Assembly: GCF_002153745.1 (NCBI RefSeq)
Contig: NZ_JOPL01000005.1
Span: 1-64,000 of the forward strand
DNA from: Acetobacter sp. DsW_063
GTDB taxonomy: Bacteria > Pseudomonadota > Alphaproteobacteria > Acetobacterales > Acetobacteraceae
Direction of reading: 5' to 3'
Length of the DNA: 64,000 nt
The position numbers and the translations under genes are program-made. The notes beneath the pieces are model-generated. The model ran no database searches. It was not told the origin of the DNA and saw nothing but the letters and a program-made list of their open reading frames with translations. Of this stretch, positions 1 to 8,019 are shown piece after piece (position 1 is the first letter of the stretch; each line of letters starts with the position of its first letter).

Positions 1-1537
1 GGGGCGATACAACCGGCGCCTCGACCGAGCGCTCTGCAAGAGCTTCCCCGCCACGTTGCGCCAGCATGTCGCTGTAGCCGCCCGCGTATTCGGTCCAGAC
101 GCCCCCGCCCGTCGCCGCGAGAATGGAGGTCGCGACGCGATCGAGAAAATCACGGTCATGGCTGACGAGCAGAACGGTGCCTTCGTAGGACGCAAGCATT
201 TCCTGCAACAGGTCGAGGGTTTCCAGATCGAGGTCGTTGGTCGGTTCGTCCAGCACGAGCAGATTGGACGGCTGCGCCAGCGCGCAGGCGAGCATCAGCC
301 GTCCGCGCTCGCCGCCTGAGAGCTGGCCGACCGGCGTGCGCGCCTGCTCCGGGCGGAACAGGAAGTCCTTCATGTAGCCGATGACGTGGCGCTTCTCTTC
401 ACCGACCTGCACCATGTCGCCGCCGCCGCCCGTCAGCGTGTCGGCGAGAGTACGGGTGGCGTCGAGCGCCTGCCGCTGCTGGTCGAGCGTCACCATTGCG
501 ACGGACGGGCCGATGAAAATCGTGCCGCTGTCGGGTTGGTCCACGCCGGTCAACAGGCGCAGCAACGTCGTCTTGCCTGCGCCGTTGGCGCCGACGACGC
601 CAAGGCGATCGCCGCGCAACACGCGCAGATCAAGATCGCTGACGATCCGGCGATCGCCCCATGATTTGTTTGCGCCTTCCGCGACGGCGACCAGTTTGCC
701 GGACGAGCCCGCCGACTGCGCGGCGAGTGTGACGGAGCCCTGCACGCGCACGGCCTCCCGCTTGGCGGTGCGGAGCGCGGCGAGTTCGGCCACACGGCGA
801 ACATTGCGCTTGCGTCGGGCTGTCACGCCGTAACGCATCCAGTCTTCCTCACGGGCGATCTGGCGGTCGAGCTTGTGGGCGTCGCGTTCTTCCTGCTCCA
901 GAACTTCCTCGCGCCATGCTTCGAAACGGGCGAATCCCTGATCGAGCCTGCGGGTCGCGCCGCGATCCAGCCACACGACGTTGCGCGACAGCGTCTCCAG
1001 CAGGCGGCGGTCATGGCTAATGATGACCATCGCGGTCCGCAGCGACAGTAACTCCTTTTCCAGCCATTCGATGGTTGGCATGTCGAGGTGGTTGGTCGGT
1101 TCGTCCAGCAGCAACACGTCCGGCTCGGCCGCGAGTACGCGCGCGAGCGCGCAGCGGCGGGCCTCTCCTCCTGAAAGCGTCGCGGGGTTTTCCTGACCGC
1201 TCATGCCGAGTTCCGACAGCATGGCCGTCGCGCGCCATTCAGAGGAAGGGTCCGTCAGTCCGGCGACGACATAGTCGTAAGCGGTGGCGAAGCCGGTGAG
1301 GTCCGGTTCCTGAGGCAGGTAGCGTAAATTGCATCCCGGCTGGAGGAAGCGCGTGCCGGAATCGGCCATGATCTCTCCGGCAGCAATGCGCAGAAGGGTC
1401 GATTTTCCGGAGCCGTTGCGGCCGACGAGGCAGAGCCGTTCGCCAGCAGAGACTGAGAAACCGACGGAATCGAGCAGCGGTTTGCCGCCGAGCGTCAGCG
1501 TGATGTCCTGAAGAAGGAGGAGGGGAGGGGTGGCCAT
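1..1537 (-). CDS. ABC-F family ATPase (Uup/Ettin type), 3' end cut by window
   Basis: Cytosolic protein with two ATP-binding cassettes and no membrane domain, the ABC-F layout. Members act on ribosomes or, for Uup, in DNA and ribosome maintenance. The first cassette shows Walker A GRNGSGKST, signature LSGGEARR and Walker B LLLDEPTNHLD. The second shows GANGAGKTT, LSGGERGR and LVLDEPTNDLD. An arginine/lysine-rich linker joins them. The start is the ATG at 1537, preceded on the minus strand by the end of phyR about 90 bases away. About 512 codons are present; the C-terminal tail, which separates Uup from other ABC-F types, lies outside the window. The family is certain, the exact subtype is not. 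Confidence 0.93.
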   Translation of the reverse strand, partial: MATPPLLLLQDITLTLGGKPLLDSVGFSVSAGERLCLVGRNGSGKSTLLRIAAGEIMADSGTRFLQPGCNLRYLPQEPDLTGFATAYDYVVAGLTDPSSEWRATAMLSELGMSGQENPATLSGGEARRCALARVLAAEPDVLLLDEPTNHLDMPTIEWLEKELLSLRTAMVIISHDRRLLETLSRNVVWLDRGATRRLDQGFARFEAWREEVLEQEERDAHKLDRQIAREEDWMRYGVTARRKRNVRRVAELAALRTAKREAVRVQGSVTLAAQSAGSSGKLVAVAEGANKSWGDRRIVSDLDLRVLRGDRLGVVGANGAGKTTLLRLLTGVDQPDSGTIFIGPSVAMVTLDQQRQALDATRTLADTLTGGGGDMVQVGEEKRHVIGYMKDFLFRPEQARTPVGQLSGGERGRLMLACALAQPSNLLVLDEPTNDLDLETLDLLQEMLASYEGTVLLVSHDRDFLDRVATSILAATGGGVWTEYAGGYSDMLAQRGGEALAERSVEAPVVSP

Positions 1538-1627
1538 GGCGCGGATGCTGTGTCGGCGCGGCCTAGGATGCAAGTCGTGGCGTGAAGAATAGCGTGAAAG
1601 TCGTCCCGATTCGATCTGGTCGGAATT

Positions 1628-2365
1628 TCAGGGCGTTGGTACGCCGCCGGTTGTGGCCTGATAAGTAGCGATGGCGAGGGCTAGCGGCTCGAACGGTTTG
1701 GTGATGACGAAAGACGGCTCGACCGTATTGCCGGTCAGCAGGCACTCTGGATACGCGGTGACGAAGATAACCGGCACGTCCATGCTCTGCATGATCTCCG
1801 CGACGGCGGCCATTCCGTCTCCACCTTCGCCAAGGTTGATATCCGCCAGGATCAAACCGGGCTTTGTGCTCTTGGCCAATGTCACGGCCTCCGCTTGCGT
1901 ATGGGCGACGCCCGCGATCGTGTGTCCGCACCGCGCCACGATGTCTTCGATGTCCATGGCGATGATCGGCTCGTCCTCGACGATGAGAATCGACGTCTGC
2001 GCCGACGATCGCAGCGCTTCATGTGCGCTGGCGATTTCGATCGCTGCTGCCTCCGGTTGCAGGTCAAGCACGTCTGCTGCGAGTTCGACGGGAACGTCCT
2101 CCAGCGTGGTCAGAAGCAGGAGCTGTCGCTGCAGCATGCTAAGAGAGTGAGGGACGTCGCCGTCGGTGAGGCTTGCCGCTTTCTCGGAAATGGCGCGATA
2201 AAGACTGAGGCGTGCGGGAAGCTTGTCGGTTGGACGGATGGCGAGGGCGCGCAGGCTCTCCGCAACCAGCAGGTCTCCTCGGGATTGGCTTCCGGTCAGG
2301 GCCCGAGCGTATCGACGCGCATAAGGTAGAGCGCGGATCAGTTCGCTTCTTTGCGAATCGGGCAT
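1628..2365 (-). CDS. phyR: PhyR, general stress response anti-anti-sigma regulator
   Basis: PhyR is the master regulator of the alphaproteobacterial general stress response. When phosphorylated, its sigma-like N-terminal domain binds NepR and so releases EcfG. Residues 1 to about 120 look like an ECF sigma factor (regions 2 and 4, without a convincing DNA-binding role). A receiver domain follows from about residue 125, with acidic pair D131/E132, phospho-acceptor D175 in ILADINLG, T203 and K223 in ITKPFEP. The ATG at 2365 was chosen because an AAGGA lies 8-9 bases upstream; a TTG at 2374 is possible. At 245 residues it is close to family length. It is divergent from the first sigma gene. Confidence 0.93.
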   Translation of the reverse strand: MPDSQRSELIRALPYARRYARALTGSQSRGDLLVAESLRALAIRPTDKLPARLSLYRAISEKAASLTDGDVPHSLSMLQRQLLLLTTLEDVPVELAADVLDLQPEAAAIEIASAHEALRSSAQTSILIVEDEPIIAMDIEDIVARCGHTIAGVAHTQAEAVTLAKSTKPGLILADINLGEGGDGMAAVAEIMQSMDVPVIFVTAYPECLLTGNTVEPSFVITKPFEPLALAIATYQATTGGVPTP

Positions 2366-2385
2366 AGAGGACAATCCTTCGCGGC

Positions 2386-2410
2386 GGAAACCGAAATGAC
2401 AAGCATCGTT
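2386..2410 (+). promoter_or_regulatory. Candidate EcfG-type promoter for the first sigma gene
   Basis: GGAAA at 2386-2390 and CGTT at 2407-2410 are separated by 16 bases. The known EcfG consensus is GGAAC, 16-18 bases, CGTT, so one position differs. It sits between phyR and ecfG and would make ecfG self-activating. The -10 part lies inside a small palindrome, CATCG TTA CGATG, at 2404-2416. Confidence 0.4.
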
Positions 2411-2532
2411 ACGATGGCATGGCGAAGCCCCTCACGAAAAGGGGCGGAACTCTGAACGAGCGCAACCACCGTCGGGATGGGGCGTTCGCGCAACAATCGG
2501 ACGGACAGACGGCATCTGCCGGAGAGGTCGCG

Positions 2533-3027
2533 GTGCGCGGGGGAATCGTGGCGTTGTTGCCCGACCTGCGGGCGTTTGCGCGGTTTCTTTGCAGAGATCG
2601 CGTGCGGGCCGACGATCTCGTTCAGGAAACTGTGGTTCGTTCCATCGCCGCGCGGGATCAGTTCGATCCCGCCACCAACCTTCGTGCGTGGACCTTCGCG
2701 ATATTGCGAAACCTGTTTTATGAGCAGTCGCGGCGTCGCAAGCGCGAGAGAGAGGTTCTTGACGAATACGGTGCCGATCATGTCGGCGGCGGCGCCACGT
2801 CCGCCGACTTTTCGCAAATATGGGATCTCGACCGGATGCTCTGGTCTTTGCCTCCGTTGATGCGGGAGGCGCTGACACTCGTGGGCGCACACGGAATGTC
2901 TTACGAGGAGGCCGCCGCCGTATGCGGCGTTGCGGTCGGAACGATCAAGGCCCGGGTTTCACGGGCTCGCAGCGCTCTTGACCAGCAAATGCAGAACGAT
3001 CAGCCGCCTGCCAAAGGTGGAGGTTGA
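2533..3027 (+). CDS. ecfG: EcfG-type ECF sigma factor, copy 1
   Basis: ECF sigma factor of the EcfG (ECF15) class, expected to direct RNA polymerase to general stress promoters. Region 2 is seen in RADDLVQETVVRS and the tryptophan-containing LRAWTFAILRN. Region 4 is seen in MSYEEAAAVCGVAVGTIKARVSRAR. The frame is open from an ATG at 2419, but the GTG at 2533 is preferred. It has a strong GGAGAGG ribosome site five bases upstream, and the protein then begins just before region 2, as EcfG proteins do (164 residues). The 2419-2532 stretch would be a leader with a hairpin, GCCCCT...AGGGGC, at 2427-2445. The assignment rests on the phyR/nepR neighbourhood. Confidence 0.88.
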   Translation: MRGGIVALLPDLRAFARFLCRDRVRADDLVQETVVRSIAARDQFDPATNLRAWTFAILRNLFYEQSRRRKREREVLDEYGADHVGGGATSADFSQIWDLDRMLWSLPPLMREALTLVGAHGMSYEEAAAVCGVAVGTIKARVSRARSALDQQMQNDQPPAKGGG

Positions 3028-3165
3028 GGTCAGCCTCGGGCTCCGTGAGACGTTTCGCCGACGTGACGGTGACATCCTCGCTTTTTCGTGATCGTCCGGT
3101 TCAATTCGTATGCAACCATTTTCCGTCCCCGTTCATTGGTGGTTCAAAAGAAGGGGAAAAGCGAC

Positions 3166-3759
3166 ATGGCTGACACGTTTCATACCCAGGTAATCGCAAT
3201 CCTACCGAAGCTCCGCGTGCAGGCGCTGGCGCTGACGCGCAACCGGGCCGCGGCGGAGGACCTTGTGCAGGATGCGGTCTGCAATGCCCTCAGCGCTCGT
3301 GAGAGCTTCGTGCCCGGAACGAATTTCGGGGCTTGGATGCACCGGATTTTGAGAAACCGTTTTATCTCGGACCTGCGCAAGCAACGTAACGTGACGGATA
3401 TCGAGGACGTGCCTGCCTCGCTCCTCAGCACCAAATCCGATCATGAAGACCGGCTCGCGGTGAAAGATCTGGCGTTTGCGCTGGCGCGCCTGCCGGAGGA
3501 TCAACGTGAGGCTCTGGTGCTGGTGGTTCTTCAGGGGATGAGCTATCAGGAGCTTGCCGAACTTACGGGCTGCGCGGTCGGCACGGCGAAAAGCCGGGTT
3601 TTCCGCGCCCGGCGTCAGCTGGAGGCCTGGATGGTTGGTGATCTTCCGGCGGATGACAAGCTGCGTCAGCGCGCTGTGGCGTTGCGTGACGAGGCCAACC
3701 GTCGTACCTCCCTCGCCAGGGCGGGCGTATCGAACGGTTCCGGCGTGGCTCTTGGTTGA
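3166..3759 (+). CDS. EcfG-type ECF sigma factor, copy 2
   Basis: Second ECF sigma factor, 139 bases after the first. Region 2 is seen in RAAAEDLVQDAVCNALS and FGAWMHRILRNRFISDLRK. Region 4 is seen in MSYQELAELTGCAVGTAKSRVFRARRQL. The ATG at 3166 is chosen because AAGAAGGGG lies just upstream; an earlier GTG at 3088 lacks a ribosome site. The 197-residue protein has a C-terminal tail of about 35 residues after region 4. It shares architecture with copy 1 but the sequences have clearly diverged, so it is a paralogue rather than a recent duplicate. It is likely also controlled by the NepR encoded just downstream. It could instead be an ECF factor with its own regulon. Confidence 0.9.
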   Translation: MADTFHTQVIAILPKLRVQALALTRNRAAAEDLVQDAVCNALSARESFVPGTNFGAWMHRILRNRFISDLRKQRNVTDIEDVPASLLSTKSDHEDRLAVKDLAFALARLPEDQREALVLVVLQGMSYQELAELTGCAVGTAKSRVFRARRQLEAWMVGDLPADDKLRQRAVALRDEANRRTSLARAGVSNGSGVALG

Positions 3760-3777
3760 GCCGCGTTAGCAATCGTT

Positions 3778-4044
3778 GTGGGCGACGTATCCGGGGCGAG
3801 TGAGGTTGTGACGATCAATTCGCCGCCGGCGTCGAACCCGGACCGTTATGAACAAATCCCGTGGTGGTTGTGGATGTCGGCCAAGGACGCAAAGTCCGGT
3901 TCCGCAAGGAAGGCAAGAAGAAAGCGGGAAGATGCGTTCGAAATCTGGTTGAAGCGCGGCCTGCATCAGCTTTTCGACGACGTCGCGCAGGAGCCGATTC
4001 CCGAGGAACTGCTCAGACTGATTGAAGAGGACCGGGATAGCTGA
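3778..4044 (+). CDS. nepR: NepR, anti-sigma factor of the general stress response
   Basis: Small anti-sigma factor that sequesters EcfG until phosphorylated PhyR captures it. The diagnostic part is the C-terminal half: RGLHQLFDDVAQEPIPEELLRLI matches the two-helix NepR core with its conserved P-I-P-E turn. The start is uncertain. GTG 3778 gives 88 residues. GTG 3808 has a GTGAGG just upstream. ATG 3874 would give 56 residues, near the usual family size. It lies 18 bases after the second sigma gene, as expected for a sigma/anti-sigma pair. Identification is by motif and neighbourhood. Confidence 0.85.
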   Translation: MGDVSGASEVVTINSPPASNPDRYEQIPWWLWMSAKDAKSGSARKARRKREDAFEIWLKRGLHQLFDDVAQEPIPEELLRLIEEDRDS

Positions 4045-4408
4045 CTCCGGTCGGTTGACGCGCCGAGAGCGTGTCTGTTTCCGCTTCACAACGTTTTGTG
4101 GCGAGGGGTAGATTTTTGCGACGAAGAACGTAAACTTCGTCGAACGGGTCTTAAAAAAGAAAGACGAGACTACAGCCATGAAGCGGGAAGCGTAGCGTTT
4201 TGCCGGGCTGTAGGTCCGTAACGCTGCAGGACTGCCCAAAGTCCGTCAACGCAGCTCTAGAAACCTCGCTGTCAGTCGTTTCGCTTGCGCTAACGGGGAA
4301 GTCTTCTATCCCGCGTGATCTTGAACTGTATCGACGACGTCGCAGGAGATCGGTTTTTCGAGTCTCCCGGACTTTTCCTCAGGATAAGGGGCGGTTTGGC
4401 GTGCCGCC
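4045..4408. other. 364-base gap between nepR and the kinase gene
   Basis: No convincing gene was found. There is a perfect hairpin, GACGAAG...CTTCGTC (7 bp stem, 8-base loop), near 4119-4141, followed by an A-rich stretch. It could hold the end of the nepR transcript and the promoter of the kinase gene. No GGAAC-type promoter was seen here. Confidence 0.5.
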
Positions 4409-6175
4409 ATGTTTCGTGCTTCCGATGGAAAAATTCTTCAGATGCTGCGCGATCTAGGCGCGCGCCTTTTTCAGTCTCGGCGGGTTTTCGACTCTGTCGG
4501 CGCACGAATGGGTGGAGTTATCTTGGGGTCCGTCGCGCCGGTTTCGGTGCTCGGCGGCGTTCTGGTGTGGCAGGATTACGTCCATCTGTCCGAAGCGAGC
4601 TTGCGGCGTGGCGAGGCCGTAAGGCTGACAGCCGACAGGCGGCTCCGGCACGATATCGACCGAACGACGGCGATGCTGGAAACAACTGGCGAGTTCGACG
4701 CTGATGGGGACCGCACGATGCGGTTCCTTTCGCTGGCCCAATCCGCCAGCGGGATGAAATATTGTTTCCTCGCCGAACTTGATCAAGCTGGATCAGTGGT
4801 CAATCAGGTCACTTCCACCGTGGCGTCCGGGGGGGGGTGCGAGGGGGTCGGCGGGCGTCCGACGGGAGACAAAACGTTCGCAGAAGTGGTGACATCCGGA
4901 AAACGCGCTTATGCGCGCGTCGTGGCGCCGATAGCCGGCGGGGGGGGAGGTTTTCCGACCCGAGTGCGCTTTCTTGTCGCCGTGGAACCGCTGGATCAGG
5001 CGGTGAGTCTGGCGGGGCCCCTTGATTCGACCGGCGGCGACGTGTTTGCGGATGCGGCGGCTTGGTACGTGGCTCCCGGCGGAGAGCTTTCACCGCTGTG
5101 CGCTCAGTGCGCCTGGTCCCGGCCTCCGGCGGGCGTCGTGGCGTCGCTCACGAGCGAGGCGCAGGAGACGAAATCCGAGACAGCGTCTCTGATCACCACG
5201 TATTCTTCCTACACGTATGGGCCGGTTGCGGGAGTCGGCGCGATACTTGTGGCGACGACGCGGCTTCCACGCGAGGCACACTCGCTCTGGATGCTTGGAC
5301 TGTGGATACTCACAATCTTCGGTCTTCTCGTCACGGGGCTGATCGGCGTGATGGTTGCGGCGCACCGGCTGGTTGTCTCTCCTTTGAGACAGCTGACGCA
5401 GGACGTAAAAATGTGGGACCAGAGCGGCCGGTTCGAACCGGTGAACGCGCGCTCTACGCCGGTGGAATTTCGGACGCTCTCGAATGTATTCCGGCGGGCG
5501 ACGGGGCGTCTGGCCCGGCGGGAGGCGGAACTGGAGCGTTCGATCGCCCGCCAGAATCTGTTGATCCGCGAAATTCATCACCGGGTCAAAAATAACCTTC
5601 AGATCGTGGCCTCTCTGCTGAACCTGCAGGGCGCCCGCATTCGCGCAGCCGACATGAAAGAGGAGTTCATGCTGGCGCGCGACCGCGTGCGCACGCTAGC
5701 GACGCTGCACCGCCATCTCTACGTGGAGGGAGAGGTCGAGAGCCTCAACATGGGACGTTTCCTCGCCGAATTGGGGCCTCAGTTGATGGAGGCGGCGGGA
5801 GAAGAGGCGCGTGCTTTCATAACGTTGCAGGTTGAGGCGAGCGACATTGTCTTCCCATCCAACCTTGCGACGCCCATGGCTCTGATTGTCTCGGAAACGG
5901 TGTCCAATTCGCTAAAATATGCGTTCCCGGATTTGAGGTCGGGAACGATCCTTATCTCTCTCACGCAGACCGGAGATGAAGTCATCCTCGTCGTCGCCGA
6001 TGACGGGATTGGCTTGTCCGCGTCGCAGGGCATCAACGACCGGGAAGGGATTGGCCTGCAGTTGATCCGCGGGTTCGCGCGGCAGATGGGCGCGGTTCTG
6101 CAAATCGATGAAGGGGCAGGAACCCGTTACACTGTGAGGACGACATTGAGCGCCCGCAGAGCGGAGGCTGGATAG
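4409..6175 (+). CDS. Membrane sensor histidine kinase, HisKA_2/HWE type (candidate PhyR kinase)
   Basis: 588 residues. TM helix 1 is at about 33-53 and is followed by a periplasmic sensor region. TM helix 2 is at about 292-318, then a HAMP-like segment. A HisKA_2 dimerisation domain follows with phospho-acceptor H390 in REIHHRVKNNLQ, then a HATPase domain with ETVSNSLKYAF and DDGIGL. Kinases of this class phosphorylate PhyR in other alphaproteobacteria, and the position beside nepR supports that role (inference). The gene carries runs of nine G (4829-4837) and eight G (4940-4947) in the sensor part, currently in frame. The start is uncertain: 4409, 4442 and 4508 are in-frame ATGs, none with a good ribosome site. 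Confidence 0.9.
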   Translation: MFRASDGKILQMLRDLGARLFQSRRVFDSVGARMGGVILGSVAPVSVLGGVLVWQDYVHLSEASLRRGEAVRLTADRRLRHDIDRTTAMLETTGEFDADGDRTMRFLSLAQSASGMKYCFLAELDQAGSVVNQVTSTVASGGGCEGVGGRPTGDKTFAEVVTSGKRAYARVVAPIAGGGGGFPTRVRFLVAVEPLDQAVSLAGPLDSTGGDVFADAAAWYVAPGGELSPLCAQCAWSRPPAGVVASLTSEAQETKSETASLITTYSSYTYGPVAGVGAILVATTRLPREAHSLWMLGLWILTIFGLLVTGLIGVMVAAHRLVVSPLRQLTQDVKMWDQSGRFEPVNARSTPVEFRTLSNVFRRATGRLARREAELERSIARQNLLIREIHHRVKNNLQIVASLLNLQGARIRAADMKEEFMLARDRVRTLATLHRHLYVEGEVESLNMGRFLAELGPQLMEAAGEEARAFITLQVEASDIVFPSNLATPMALIVSETVSNSLKYAFPDLRSGTILISLTQTGDEVILVVADDGIGLSASQGINDREGIGLQLIRGFARQMGAVLQIDEGAGTRYTVRTTLSARRAEAG

Positions 6176-6285
6176 GAGGCTGGTTTTTCGGGCTCGGTCG
6201 CGCCCGACGCCGCCTATGCGCCTGCCGTGTGGCGACCCTTCCTTGCGGGGCTGTTTCAGGATGTGTCTCTCGGCTATAGGGAGGC

Positions 6286-8019
6286 ATGACACAAAGCAAG
6301 GAAGCCACCCGCACATGGGTGCGCGCCCAGGCGCGGCGCGGCTTGCGCGCAGCGCGGCCTTCAATCGCCCTTGGGGTGTTTTCCGGGCTGGCGGGTGCGG
6401 CGCAAATGTGGTGCGCGGCCTGGTTGCTCGGGCAGGCGTTGACTGCGGCAGAGACGTCTGAGGCGCCGGCCATGTCAGCGTCGTCCGACGTTTGGCGTGC
6501 GCTGATCGCCTTCGCTGCCCTTGGCGCGCTCAGGATCGCGGTCGGCATTTGCGGCGAGACGCTTGCGGCGCGTGCCAGCGCTCGGGCCAGAACGCGTCTG
6601 CGTGGAGAGGTGCTTGGCGCGATCACCGAAGGTGGCCCGGCATTGCTGAGGCAGACGCATAGCGGCGCTCTCGCTGCGCTGGTGGTCGACAGGATCGAAG
6701 CGTTGGACGGGTATTTCGCACGCTGGGCTCCCGCGTCGGTGCTTTGGATGGCGGTTCCGTGTTGTCTTTTGGCGCTCGTCGCGCTGGCGCAGCCGCGCGC
6801 GGCGGTCGTGCTGGCCATCTGCGGCGCCGCCGTGCCCGTCCTGCAGGCAGTTTTCGGCATTGGCGCCGCCGTCGCGTCGCGCAACCAGTTTCTGGCCATG
6901 ACGCGGCTTCAGGCGCGCTTTCTTGATCGCATACGGGGGATCGCCACCATCGTTCTGGCCGGTCGCGCCGAGGACGAGGCCGCGCGTCTGGCTGAGGCGG
7001 CCGACGATCTGCGGCGGCGGACGATGAAAATCCTGCGCGTCGCGTTCCTGTCCTCGGCCTCCATCGATATCGCGATGATCGTGGCGTTGATCGTCATCGC
7101 AGTCATGGACGGGCATGTGGCGCTTGCCGCCGTTCATGGTGGCGCGTCCGCGGATTTCTCCTCTTTTGTCTCGCGCAGCCTGTTCGCGCTGTTGATCGTC
7201 CCGGAGTTTTTCGCCCCATTCAGGGGACTGGCTCTCGCCTATCAGGATCGCGCGCATATCCAGGGCGCCGCCACCGACATTCTCGCTCTTCCGCCGCCGC
7301 CGCCGCTGTCCGAGGCGTTGCCGATCCGCACGGTCGAGGCGCATGGCGTGACCATAGCGTTCGAAGACGTTTCCTTTTCGTGGGACGCGTCGCGTGGTCA
7401 GGCCCTCGATCATGTGTCTTTTGTCGTCCCGGCCGGGGAAACGGTGGTGCTGGCGGGTCCGTCCGGCTCCGGCAAATCGACGATCATGGAATTGCTGCTC
7501 GGGTTCGCTCGGCCGGACAGTGGGCGTATCACCTTCAACGGCGCGGACCTTGCGACCGTAGTGCCCGACGCGCTGGCGAAGATGACCTCCTGGATAGGGC
7601 AACGGCCTGTGCTTTTCGCAGGCACGATTCGCGAGAACATCCTCTTTTCTCGCCCCGATGCGACCGATGAGGATCTGGCGTCGGCAGTCCGGGCCTCTGC
7701 CGTTGACCGTTTTCTCGCCGAGTTGCCTCAAGGATTGGAGACGCGCATTGGCGAAGGCGGGTTCGGCCTGTCGGGCGGGCAGGCCCAGCGGATTGCGATC
7801 GCAAGGGCGTATCTGAAGAACGCACCAATATTGCTGCTCGACGAGCCGACGGCGCATCTTGACCCGATGACCGAGGCCGACGTGTTCGAAAGCCTCAGGC
7901 GGCTGGCGCTAAAGCGCACGGTGCTGCTGGCCAGCCACTCCACTGCGGTTCACATGTTCAACGGGCGACGGGTCGACCTCTCTCATGGTCGCGTCAAGAT
8001 AAGGCAGGGCGTGGCATGA
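6286..8019 (+). CDS. cydD: CydD, thiol-reductant ABC exporter subunit
   Basis: Half of the heterodimeric CydDC exporter of the inner membrane, which exports cysteine/glutathione or heme-related reductant and is needed to assemble cytochrome bd. The N-terminal half has six hydrophobic segments. The C-terminal ATPase has Walker A GPSGSGKST near residue 390, signature LSGGQAQR near 494 and LLLDEPTAHLD near 518. A proline run (PPPPP) lies in the linker. The length of 577 matches the family. GGGAGG sits directly before the ATG. It overlaps cydC by an ATGA. No cydAB oxidase genes are in the window. Confidence 0.9.
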   Translation: MTQSKEATRTWVRAQARRGLRAARPSIALGVFSGLAGAAQMWCAAWLLGQALTAAETSEAPAMSASSDVWRALIAFAALGALRIAVGICGETLAARASARARTRLRGEVLGAITEGGPALLRQTHSGALAALVVDRIEALDGYFARWAPASVLWMAVPCCLLALVALAQPRAAVVLAICGAAVPVLQAVFGIGAAVASRNQFLAMTRLQARFLDRIRGIATIVLAGRAEDEAARLAEAADDLRRRTMKILRVAFLSSASIDIAMIVALIVIAVMDGHVALAAVHGGASADFSSFVSRSLFALLIVPEFFAPFRGLALAYQDRAHIQGAATDILALPPPPPLSEALPIRTVEAHGVTIAFEDVSFSWDASRGQALDHVSFVVPAGETVVLAGPSGSGKSTIMELLLGFARPDSGRITFNGADLATVVPDALAKMTSWIGQRPVLFAGTIRENILFSRPDATDEDLASAVRASAVDRFLAELPQGLETRIGEGGFGLSGGQAQRIAIARAYLKNAPILLLDEPTAHLDPMTEADVFESLRRLALKRTVLLASHSTAVHMFNGRRVDLSHGRVKIRQGVA

